Shown piece by piece: positions 43,305 to 50,228 of a stretch of DNA of 64,000 nucleotides. The stretch is taken from the NCBI RefSeq assembly GCF_010728925.1, contig NZ_AP022608.1:4836001-4900000 (forward strand), written 5' to 3'. Within the stretch, counting starts at the first letter, position 1. Every line of letters begins with the position of its first letter. The position numbers and the translations under genes are program-made. This stretch comes from Mycolicibacterium gadium. Its GTDB lineage: Bacteria; Actinomycetota; Actinomycetes; Mycobacteriales; Mycobacteriaceae. A model generated the notes under the pieces. It was not told where the DNA came from. It did no database searches and worked only from the letters and a program-made list of their open reading frames with translations.

Positions 43305-43310
43305 TACAGT
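43305..43310 (+). promoter_or_regulatory. -10 box of virR (leaderless)
   Basis: TACAGT, 7 nt before the ATG at 43318. Confidence 0.5.
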
Positions 43311-43317
43311 GAACGCA

Positions 43318-43779
43318 ATGAATCAGCAGAACTCCTCTGGCCTACCCCTGCGTGCCATGGTGATGGTGCTGCTGTTCCTCGGCGTCGTATTTCTCCTGGT
43401 GGGATTCCAGGCGATGGGTTCAGGGGACGACGACGGCGAACAGTCGCCCATCGCGACTAGCACGCCGACCGTCACCACCGCCAGTCCGACAGAGTCCCCC
43501 GAACCGGCCAAGCCCGAGGTGCGGGTGTTCAACATCTCGACGGTGCAGGGCGCTGCGGAGGGCACCGCCAACCGGTTGCGTGAAGGCGGCTGGACCGTCG
43601 CAGAGACCGGCAACCTCGAGCTGCCCGACGTGACAACCAACACCGTGTATTTCACCGACGCCCCAGGGGAGCGGGAGGCCGCCGAGGAAGTCGGCAGGTT
43701 GTTGGATGCGCCGGTCGAACCGCGACTGCCTGAGTTGGCCGAGCAGCCGCCGGGCGTGCTCGTGGTGGTGACCGGCTAG
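43318..43779 (+). CDS. virR: LytR_C-domain membrane protein VirR
   Basis: 153 residues. A short cytoplasmic tip, one helix ([20 protein letters not shown]), a Ser/Thr/Pro linker, then a LytR_C domain ([38 protein letters not shown] ... [21 protein letters not shown]). Position and architecture match Rv0431, described as VirR, which limits membrane-vesicle release and affects peptidoglycan structure. It lies between the DUF3263 gene and sodC with a promoter of its own. Confidence 0.9.
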   Translation: MNQQNSSGLPLRAMVMVLLFLGVVFLLVGFQAMGSGDDDGEQSPIATSTPTVTTASPTESPEPAKPEVRVFNISTVQGAAEGTANRLREGGWTVAETGNLELPDVTTNTVYFTDAPGEREAAEEVGRLLDAPVEPRLPELAEQPPGVLVVVTG

Positions 43780-43782
43780 GCT
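43777..43782 (+). promoter_or_regulatory. -10 box of sodC overlapping the virR stop codon
   Basis: TAGGCT starts with the TAG stop of virR (43777-43779) and ends 7 nt before the ATG at 43790. It favours that ATG over the in-frame TTG at 43784. Confidence 0.5.
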
Positions 43783-43789
43783 CTTGCAC

Positions 43790-44500
43790 ATGCTCAAGAA
43801 CGTCGCCGTTGCAGCAGGCTTCGCAATTCCCGCCCTCGTGTTGAGCGCATGCAGCGCCCCCGAACAACCCGCGACCTCGCCGGGCACCACGCCGTCGGTG
43901 TGGACCGGTTCGCCGGCACCGTCTGCGGCGCCCGGTGAGCAGGGCGGTGGCCACGGAGGGGGCGCGGGTGAGGCCGCCAGCGGCGAGACGCTGACGACCG
44001 AACTGAAACTCCCGAACGGGACGACGGTCGCCACGGCCGAGATCGCTTTCTCGGGCAACTATGCGACCGTCACGGTCGAGACCACTGAGGCCGGTGAACT
44101 CGCGCCCGGCTTCCACGGACTGCACATCCACTCGGTCGGCAAGTGCGAGGCCAACTCGGTCGCACCCACCGGCGGTGCCCCCGGCGACTTCAATTCGGCC
44201 GGTGGACATTTGCAGGTGCCCGGCCACAGCGGCCATCCCGCCAGCGGTGACCTGACGTCGCTGCAGGTTCGCGAGGACGGCTCGGCGATGTTGGTGACGA
44301 CCACCGACGCGTTCACCGCGGAGGACCTCACGGGTGAGGCCAAGACCGCGATCATCATTCACGAGAAGGCCGACAACTTCGCCAACATCCCGCCGGAGCG
44401 CTACCAGCAGGTCAACGGGGCGCCTCCGCCGGACGAGACCACCCTGGCAACCGGCGATGCCGGAAAGCGCGTGGCCTGCGGTGTCATCGGCGCCAGCTAA
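43790..44500 (+). CDS. sodC: Cu,Zn superoxide dismutase, lipoprotein
   Basis: 236 residues. Lipobox LSAC with Cys21, then a Gly/Pro-rich linker and a SodC domain: [13 protein letters not shown] (two Cu-binding His), [18 protein letters not shown] (bridging and further metal His/Asp), [10 protein letters not shown] (last Cu His) and RVACGVIG (disulphide partner of GKC). It removes superoxide in the cell envelope, anchored on the outer face of the plasma membrane. The 3' end overlaps the next gene's GTG by 20 bp. Confidence 0.96.
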   Translation: MLKNVAVAAGFAIPALVLSACSAPEQPATSPGTTPSVWTGSPAPSAAPGEQGGGHGGGAGEAASGETLTTELKLPNGTTVATAEIAFSGNYATVTVETTEAGELAPGFHGLHIHSVGKCEANSVAPTGGAPGDFNSAGGHLQVPGHSGHPASGDLTSLQVREDGSAMLVTTTDAFTAEDLTGEAKTAIIIHEKADNFANIPPERYQQVNGAPPPDETTLATGDAGKRVACGVIGAS

Positions 44501-45614
44501 CCGACACATAGATTTCGTCGCCTCACCCCGGCCGACGCTGGGAGTGGAGTGGGAGTTCGCACTCGTCGACGCCGAAACCCGGGACGTGAGCAACGTCGCG
44601 ACCGAGGTGATCGAGGAGCTCGGGGAGAACAACCCTCGGGTCCACAAAGAACTGCTGCGCAACACCGTCGAGGTCGTTACCGGTGTCTGCGATTCCGTCC
44701 CCGAGGCGATGGACGACCTCCGGTCGACGCTACGGACCGCACGCAAGATCGTCCGCGATCGCAACATGGAGTTGTTCTGCGCGGGTACGCATCCGTTCGC
44801 CCAATGGACCTCGGAGAGCCTGACCGATGCGCCCCGCTACGCGGAGCTGATCAAGCGCACGCAATGGTGGGGTCGGCAGATGCTGATCTGGGGCGTCCAT
44901 GTGCACGTGGGCATCTCGTCGGCGCACAAGGTGATGGCGATCAACACCTCGCTGCTCAACCACTACCCGCATCTGCTGGCGCTGTCCGCATCGTCGCCGT
45001 TCTGGGATGGTGAGGACACCGGCTACGCCTCCAACCGCGCGATGATGTTCCAGCAGTTGCCGACGGCCGGGCTGCCATTCCACTTCCAGACGTGGCGGGA
45101 GTGGGAAGGCTTCGTTCACGATCAGAAGAAGACCGGCATCATCGACCACATGAACGAGATCCGTTGGGACATTCGGCCGTCGCCGCACATCGGAACGGTG
45201 GAGGTGCGGGTGTTCGACGGCGTCTCCAACATCCGTGAGTTGAGCGCGCTGGTGGCATTGACTCACTGTCTTGTCGTCGACCTCGACCATCGTCTGGACG
45301 CGGGCGAACGGCTGCCCACGATGCCGCCGTGGCACGTACAGGAAAACAAGTGGCGCGCAGCCCGTTACGGCCTGGACGCGGTGATCATCCTCGACGAAGA
45401 CAGCAACGAGCGGCTGGTGACCGACGATCTCGACGACCTGCTGAATCGACTCGAGCCGGTCGCGGCCTCGTTGAACTGCGCCGACGAACTCCGGCTGGTC
45501 TCCGACATCTGCACCTCGGGCGGGTCTTATCAACGGCAACGGCGGGTCGCCGAGGAGCATGACGGCGACCTGCGTGCGGTGGTCGACGCGCTCGTCGCCG
45601 AACTGGACATCTGA
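44481..45614 (+). CDS. Carboxylate-amine ligase, glutamate-cysteine ligase type 2 (YbdK-like)
   Basis: 377 residues from GTG 44481, which lies inside the end of sodC; its size matches what I recall for Rv0433. GCS2 fold with [12 protein letters not shown] at the N-terminus, [25 protein letters not shown], the substrate region [12 protein letters not shown] and [19 protein letters not shown]. It should join an amino-acid carboxylate to an amine with ATP; true gamma-glutamylcysteine formation is not expected because mycobacteria use mycothiol, so the substrate is open. No strong ribosome site precedes the start, suggesting translational coupling to sodC. Confidence 0.9.
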   Translation: MSSAPANRHIDFVASPRPTLGVEWEFALVDAETRDVSNVATEVIEELGENNPRVHKELLRNTVEVVTGVCDSVPEAMDDLRSTLRTARKIVRDRNMELFCAGTHPFAQWTSESLTDAPRYAELIKRTQWWGRQMLIWGVHVHVGISSAHKVMAINTSLLNHYPHLLALSASSPFWDGEDTGYASNRAMMFQQLPTAGLPFHFQTWREWEGFVHDQKKTGIIDHMNEIRWDIRPSPHIGTVEVRVFDGVSNIRELSALVALTHCLVVDLDHRLDAGERLPTMPPWHVQENKWRAARYGLDAVIILDEDSNERLVTDDLDDLLNRLEPVAASLNCADELRLVSDICTSGGSYQRQRRVAEEHDGDLRAVVDALVAELDI

Positions 45615-45616
45615 GG

Positions 45617-46249
45617 ATGCTCGTCACGCCCATGTTCCCGCTGCAGGTGGCGATGCTGCCCGGCGAGGAACTGCCGTTGCGGATTTTTGAACCTCGTTAC
45701 GCAGCACTGGTTTCGGACTGCCTGACGACGGATGATCCGGCGTTCGGCGTCGTGTTGATCTCGGCGGGCCGAGAGGTAGGCGGCGGTGACATGCGCAGCG
45801 ACGTCGGTGCCATGGCACGCATCACGGAGGCCGCCGACCTCGGCGACGGCCGCTATCGCTTGCGCTGTGTGATGGCCGAGCGGATCCGGGTGGTCGAGTG
45901 GCAACCCGACAACCCGTATCCGCGCGCGGCGGTGGAGGAGTGGCCCGACGAACCGGGTGAGGCCGTCGACGTGGACGCGATCAGGGACATCGAGGACCGC
46001 ATGGTCGCGCTGTTCGAGCGGATCGCCCAGGCGCGTGGAGCACAGGTGGTGGCGCGGGACATCGTCGCCGGCGCGGACGCGTCCGGGGATGCCGCAATGT
46101 GGATGTACGCGTTGGCATCCCGTCTACCCATGGGACAGGCCGACCGCTACGCCGTGCTGGCCGCGCCCACTGCCGCCGCGCGGGTAGCCGCGCTCAGCGA
46201 AGCCGTGGACACCGTTACCGCCATGGTCGAATTCCAGCTCTCCGAGTAG
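45617..46249 (+). CDS. Lon N-terminal-domain (LON substrate-binding-like) protein
   Basis: 210 residues, with GAGG immediately before the ATG. The LAN/PUA-like domain alone: MFPLQVAMLPGEELPLRIFEPRYAALVSDCL, FGVVLISAGREVGGGD, VGAMARITEAADLGDGRYRL and PYPRAAVEEW, followed by a helical tail. There is no ATPase or Ser-Lys protease part, so it is not Lon itself; bacterial stand-alone copies are of unknown role. It follows the ligase gene after 2 bp in the same operon, as Rv0434 does in M. tuberculosis. Confidence 0.9.
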   Translation: MLVTPMFPLQVAMLPGEELPLRIFEPRYAALVSDCLTTDDPAFGVVLISAGREVGGGDMRSDVGAMARITEAADLGDGRYRLRCVMAERIRVVEWQPDNPYPRAAVEEWPDEPGEAVDVDAIRDIEDRMVALFERIAQARGAQVVARDIVAGADASGDAAMWMYALASRLPMGQADRYAVLAAPTAAARVAALSEAVDTVTAMVEFQLSE

Positions 46250-46256
46250 GTTTCGG

Positions 46257-47012
46257 CTAGCCCCGCACGCCCTCGACGAACGTGGTTCGGGGTGTGATGT
46301 CCTCGGTGGGCGGGCGGCGGTAACGCAGCATCAGCGCGTCGGCTTCCTCCGACGACACCCGCCAGCCGTGATCCATCAGCCAGTCGGCGACGTCGGCGCG
46401 GTCCTCGACGCCGATCCGGCTGCCCGGCGCGCTGAGTTCGTGAATGCGCTCGAACAACAGGTCCTGACCTTCGGCGGGCAGGTCGGGCAGCAGGCCCTCG
46501 GCAATCCACGCCGTCGGTTCCTGCGGGTCGAAACCCGCGTCGCGCAGGGCTTTCGGCCAGTCCTGGCGCAAATCGATCGGCACGGGGACGTAGCGCGCGG
46601 CCGGGCGATCGTCAATCAGCGTCTCGGCCTTGAAGGCGAGCACCTTCGGCTGATCGATCTCGAAGACGACGCTGTCGTCCGCCCACGGCAGCCGCCATGC
46701 CCTGGCATCGAGCCCGGCCGCGAGGATGACGGCCTGCACGACGCCGTGCGCATTGGCGGCGATGAAGAAGTCGTCGAACCACTTGGTGCGCGAGGCGGCG
46801 TAGTTCGAGATCGCCCGGATCCGTTCGACCATGTGCGACGGCGGCAGCTGCCAGCCGCGAGCCATCGCGGCATCGACGAGGCGCTGGGCATACGAGTCGG
46901 TGAACAGCGGACAACTGGTGGAGGCTTCCTGCGCCCGGGCCCATGCCACACCGAGCGCGGTGGCGCCGACACTGTCGGTGATGTCCCAGCTGTCGTCGTC
47001 AGTTCTTGCCAT
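46257..47012 (-). CDS. S-adenosylmethionine-dependent methyltransferase (LCM/TIGR00027 type)
   Basis: 251 residues from ATG 47012, matching the family's usual MARTDDDSWDITDSVGATA opening; an ATG three codons earlier is possible. Motifs: VQAVILAAGLDARAWRL (SAM motif I), VFEIDQPKVLAFK, and AEGLLPDLPAEGQDLLF. It is shorter than the ~300-residue mycobacterial relatives, lacking part of the C-terminus, yet ends cleanly. The substrate is unknown. It overlaps the end of mnhG by 14 bp and so may be expressed with the Mnh operon. Confidence 0.86.
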   Translation of the reverse strand: MARTDDDSWDITDSVGATALGVAWARAQEASTSCPLFTDSYAQRLVDAAMARGWQLPPSHMVERIRAISNYAASRTKWFDDFFIAANAHGVVQAVILAAGLDARAWRLPWADDSVVFEIDQPKVLAFKAETLIDDRPAARYVPVPIDLRQDWPKALRDAGFDPQEPTAWIAEGLLPDLPAEGQDLLFERIHELSAPGSRIGVEDRADVADWLMDHGWRVSSEEADALMLRYRRPPTEDITPRTTFVEGVRG

Positions 47013-47358
47013 TGCCACCATTCTCGGGTTCGGCGAACTCGTACAGCTCGTCCTTGGTCAGCAGGTCGTCGCGAACGTTCTGTTCCCGGTAGGCCAGCTG
47101 GCCAACCCGGTTGGCCACCACCGGTGCGGTGATCACGGTGAACAAGCCGGTGAGGACGAGCATGCCGACGTCGATGTTGCCGCTCAACCGGATCGCAGCG
47201 CCGGAGAGCACCAACAGCAGTCCGAGCACCTGCGGTTTGGACGCCGCGTGCATGCGAGTCAACGTGTCCGGGAAGCGGACGACACCCATGGCCGCGGTCA
47301 GGGCCAGCGCGGAGCCGCCGAGGATGAGCACCGCGACCGCGATGTCGACCACGTTCAT
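46999..47358 (-). CDS. mnhG: Mnh/Mrp antiporter subunit G
   Basis: 119 residues from ATG 47358. Three hydrophobic helices with VVRFPDTLTRMHAASKPQVLGLLLVLSG, the MnhG/MrpG signature, and a charged C-terminal tail. It is the last subunit of the multi-protein cation/proton antiporter in the plasma membrane. It overlaps mnhF by 4 nt and the following methyltransferase by 14 nt. Confidence 0.94.
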   Translation of the reverse strand: MNVVDIAVAVLILGGSALALTAAMGVVRFPDTLTRMHAASKPQVLGLLLVLSGAAIRLSGNIDVGMLVLTGLFTVITAPVVANRVGQLAYREQNVRDDLLTKDELYEFAEPENGGNGKN

Positions 47359-47642
47359 CGTTCTCCCCTTGTGATGCCCGAGTTGTCGATGTCCGGCACC
47401 CGGAATCTGGCGACGCTCACCGAGCCGACGAAGGTGATCAACGCCAACGCTGCCATGCCGTACGTCACCGTCGTGTCGAGGCTGAACGCAGCCCAGGTGC
47501 CGATGCCGCACATCGTCACGGCGACAAGGGTGTCCAGCGCCACCAGCCGATCGAGTGTGCTCGGGCCTGCGAGCAACCGGATCATCGTGACGCCTGCCGC
47601 GGCCGTCAGCATCACCGCTGCGGCGATCCAGACGTAATTCAT
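47355..47642 (-). CDS. mnhF: Mnh/Mrp antiporter subunit F
   Basis: 95 residues from ATG 47642. Three helices with IRLLAGPSTLDRLVALDTL (the MnhF core) and ALALITFVGSVSVARF. It is a small hydrophobic subunit of the antiporter, overlapping mnhE by 4 nt upstream and mnhG by 4 nt downstream. Confidence 0.94.
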   Translation of the reverse strand: MNYVWIAAAVMLTAAAGVTMIRLLAGPSTLDRLVALDTLVAVTMCGIGTWAAFSLDTTVTYGMAALALITFVGSVSVARFRVPDIDNSGITRGER

Positions 47643-48172
47643 GTGCTCTCCTTGCTCGGTGCAGGCCGCCAGTCGTTTTCGCGCTCGAATGCCCGCACCA
47701 GCAGCCGCTCGACCTTGCTGACCTGGCGATAGAACCGGGCCAGCGACCGCTCGTTGCCGACGTCGATCACGTGCATGTAGAGCATGCGCCTGCTCTGGTC
47801 GATCTCCAGCACGATCGAACCCGGAATCAAGTTGAAGATGTTGACGGCCAACGCAAGCACGAGATCGGACTTCACCGCGAGGTGGGCACGCAGGACCGCC
47901 GACAGCGGCGGCGGCCCGGGCCTGATGGCCAGGAACGCGATCTGCAGCGACGACAGCACCAGGTAGTAGCCGACGGTGAGGATCAGCCGCACAAGGGACA
48001 GCGGGTGCACCCTGCCCTCGACGGGCACCGCGGGCAGCGGCAGCAGCAGCGTGATGACCAGCGCGACGAGCAGGCCCGAGAGGACATTGGCCGCAGAGAA
48101 CGTGCCCCACAACAGAATCCACACCAGGATCAGCCAGCACACCACCCAGACGCGGAGCAGGACGTTTCTCAT
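47639..48172 (-). CDS. mnhE: Mnh/Mrp antiporter subunit E
   Basis: 177 residues from ATG 48172. An N-terminal membrane pair, then the MnhE domain: SDLVLALAVNIFNLIPGSIVLEIDQSRRMLYMHVIDV. A charged C-terminal helix follows. Overlaps mnhD by 4 nt (ATGA). Confidence 0.93.
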   Translation of the reverse strand: MRNVLLRVWVVCWLILVWILLWGTFSAANVLSGLLVALVITLLLPLPAVPVEGRVHPLSLVRLILTVGYYLVLSSLQIAFLAIRPGPPPLSAVLRAHLAVKSDLVLALAVNIFNLIPGSIVLEIDQSRRMLYMHVIDVGNERSLARFYRQVSKVERLLVRAFERENDWRPAPSKEST

Positions 48173-49761
48173 TTGCCCAACACCGCCGAGATGTACTGGC
48201 CGGGGTCGAGGACCTCTTCGGCGGCCCGCTCGCAATAGGCAAAGAACGGCCCGGCGAGCAGTGTCATCGACAACCCGACCGCGATCAGCGCACCTGTCGG
48301 CACCAGCATGCCCACCGGCATCCTTCCGACATCGTCGCGGTTGATGAACTCGACGTCCTCGGAGTCGTCGAGCAGTGCGGCGGGCGCGGCCGCCGCCAGA
48401 TGTCCTTCCGGTGCGTCCACCCGGGACCGCCAGAAGGCCTTTGTCCACACCCGCACGATGACGTAGAGCGTGAGCAGGCTGGTGACCACGCCGCCGCCGA
48501 CGAGAATCCAGGCCAGCGCGGACCCGTTCTGCGCGCCGGCCTCCAGCAGTGCCACCTTGCCGATGAACCCCGAAAACGGCGGTATGCCACCGAGGTTCAG
48601 GGCGGGCACCACAAATACGAAAGCCAGGATCGGGCTGGCGGCAGCGAGTCCGCCGAGGCGCTGCAGTGTCGACGCACCGGCCTGGCGTTCGATCAGACCG
48701 ACGACGAGGAACAGTGTCGTCTGCACCACGATGTGGTGGGCCACGTAATAGATCGCTCCGGCCATGCCGAGTTCGCTCGACAGCGCGATACCGAACACCA
48801 TGTAGCCGATGTGGCTGACCAACGTGAACGACAACAACCGCTTGATGTCGCTCTGCGCGATCGCGCCGAGGATACCGACGATCATGGTCAGCAGCGCCGC
48901 CACGAGCAGCATTGGATCGAGCCCGCCGCCGGGAAACAGCAGCGAATGTGCGCGGATGATCGCGTACACACCGACTTTCGTCAGCAGACCGGCGAACACC
49001 GCCGTGACGGGTGCGGGTGCGGTCGGGTAGGAGTCCGGCAGCCACGCCGACAGCGGAAAGACGGCCGCCTTGATCCCGAACGCCACGAGCAGGACCGCGA
49101 ACAGCGCGGTGCGGGTGCCCGACGGTACGTGTTCGAGTCGCACGGCCAACTCGGCCAGGTTCAGCGTTCCGGTGGTGGCGTAGATGAGCGCGATGCCGAA
49201 CAGGAACACCAGCGACGAGACCATCGACACCATCACGTACGAGATGCCTGCGCGAACACGGTCCTTGCTAGCTCCGATCGTCAACAGCACGAAGCTCGCG
49301 GCGAGCAGCACTTCGAACCCGACGAACAGGTTGAACAGGTCGCCGGCCAGAAACGCGGTGCACACGCCCGCCGACAGCACGAGGTAGGTGGGCAGGAAGA
49401 TCGACACCGGCTGGCGTTCGTCGCCGTCGCGGATGCCCTGTCCGATGGCGTAGAACACGACGGCAAGCAGCACAATCGCCGACACCAGCAGCATCAGCGC
49501 CGACAACCGGTCGACGACGAGGGTGATGCCGAGCGGTCCCAGCCCGGCTTCCGTCGGTCCCCAGCCGCCGACCTGCAACGCGAGGGTGCCGTCGCGGTCA
49601 GCGAGGTACAGCAGGACCGCGCATACGACCACGACGACCGACAGTGCGCCGAGCGCGATGAGCCGCTGCAGTCGCGGTTTGCGGCCGGCGAACAGCGACG
49701 CGGCGGCGCCGAGAGTCGGGATCAGTACGGGCAGCGGTGTCAGCACCGCGGAGAGGCTCAT
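48169..49761 (-). CDS. mnhD: Mnh/Mrp antiporter subunit D
   Basis: 530 residues with about 14 helices; homologous to complex-I NuoM/N-type proton-pumping subunits. Recognisable parts are DLFNLFVGFEVLLAASFVL (the Glu in TM5), KAAVFPLSAWLPDSYPTAPAPVTAVFAGLLTKVGVYAIIR (lysine-bearing helices), and IGYMVFGIAL. It forms one of the two proton-conducting parts of the antiporter. Overlaps mnhC by 4 nt. Confidence 0.95.
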   Translation of the reverse strand: MSLSAVLTPLPVLIPTLGAAASLFAGRKPRLQRLIALGALSVVVVVCAVLLYLADRDGTLALQVGGWGPTEAGLGPLGITLVVDRLSALMLLVSAIVLLAVVFYAIGQGIRDGDERQPVSIFLPTYLVLSAGVCTAFLAGDLFNLFVGFEVLLAASFVLLTIGASKDRVRAGISYVMVSMVSSLVFLFGIALIYATTGTLNLAELAVRLEHVPSGTRTALFAVLLVAFGIKAAVFPLSAWLPDSYPTAPAPVTAVFAGLLTKVGVYAIIRAHSLLFPGGGLDPMLLVAALLTMIVGILGAIAQSDIKRLLSFTLVSHIGYMVFGIALSSELGMAGAIYYVAHHIVVQTTLFLVVGLIERQAGASTLQRLGGLAAASPILAFVFVVPALNLGGIPPFSGFIGKVALLEAGAQNGSALAWILVGGGVVTSLLTLYVIVRVWTKAFWRSRVDAPEGHLAAAAPAALLDDSEDVEFINRDDVGRMPVGMLVPTGALIAVGLSMTLLAGPFFAYCERAAEEVLDPGQYISAVLGK

Positions 49762-50228
49762 CGCGAACCCTCATGTCCGGGAAGGGCATCCAACTCGTCG
49801 GGCGCGTCGGTGTCGCGGGCCCGATCGGGTTGGGGACGGTCCTCGTCGATGGCCACCGCGTCTTTGGCGGCGATCTCCGAGACCTTGGCGTCTTCGGGAT
49901 CGTCACCGACTTCCTCGTCGGTGGTCAGCCGGTACGTCCGGTACGTCATCGCCAGCACGAACGCGGCGATGCCCATGGTGATGACGATCGCCGTGAGGAT
50001 CATGCCTTGCGCCAAGGGATCCGCGGTGTTGGTCTGGCCCTCGCTGGTGCGTCCGCGGATCGGGGGGTTCCCGGAGGGGCCACCGACGGTCAGGATCAGC
50101 AGGTTGATGGCGTTGCTGATCAGCAGCAGCCCCAGCAACATTCGCGTCAGGTTCCGTTCGAGCAACAGATAGACCCCAGTGCTGGTCAGTCCACCGATCA
50201 TGATGAGTGGCACGAGATAGGTGGTCAT
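49758..50228 (-). CDS. mnhC: Mnh/Mrp antiporter subunit C
   Basis: 156 residues, NuoK-like with three helices: GVYLLLERNLTRMLLGLLLISNAINLLIL and ALVLTAIVI-type third helix (QGMILTAIVITMGIAAFVLAM). An acidic ~50-residue cytoplasmic tail (DEEVGDDPEDAK ... DRPQPDRARDTD) is longer than usual. Overlaps mnhA/B by 4 nt. Confidence 0.94.
   Translation of the reverse strand: MTTYLVPLIMIGGLTSTGVYLLLERNLTRMLLGLLLISNAINLLILTVGGPSGNPPIRGRTSEGQTNTADPLAQGMILTAIVITMGIAAFVLAMTYRTYRLTTDEEVGDDPEDAKVSEIAAKDAVAIDEDRPQPDRARDTDAPDELDALPGHEGSR

Noticed and set aside
48400..50172. 590-codon open frame antisense to mnhD and mnhC
   Set aside because: Gln/Arg/His-rich shadow translation; the minus strand encodes well-conserved antiporter subunits.
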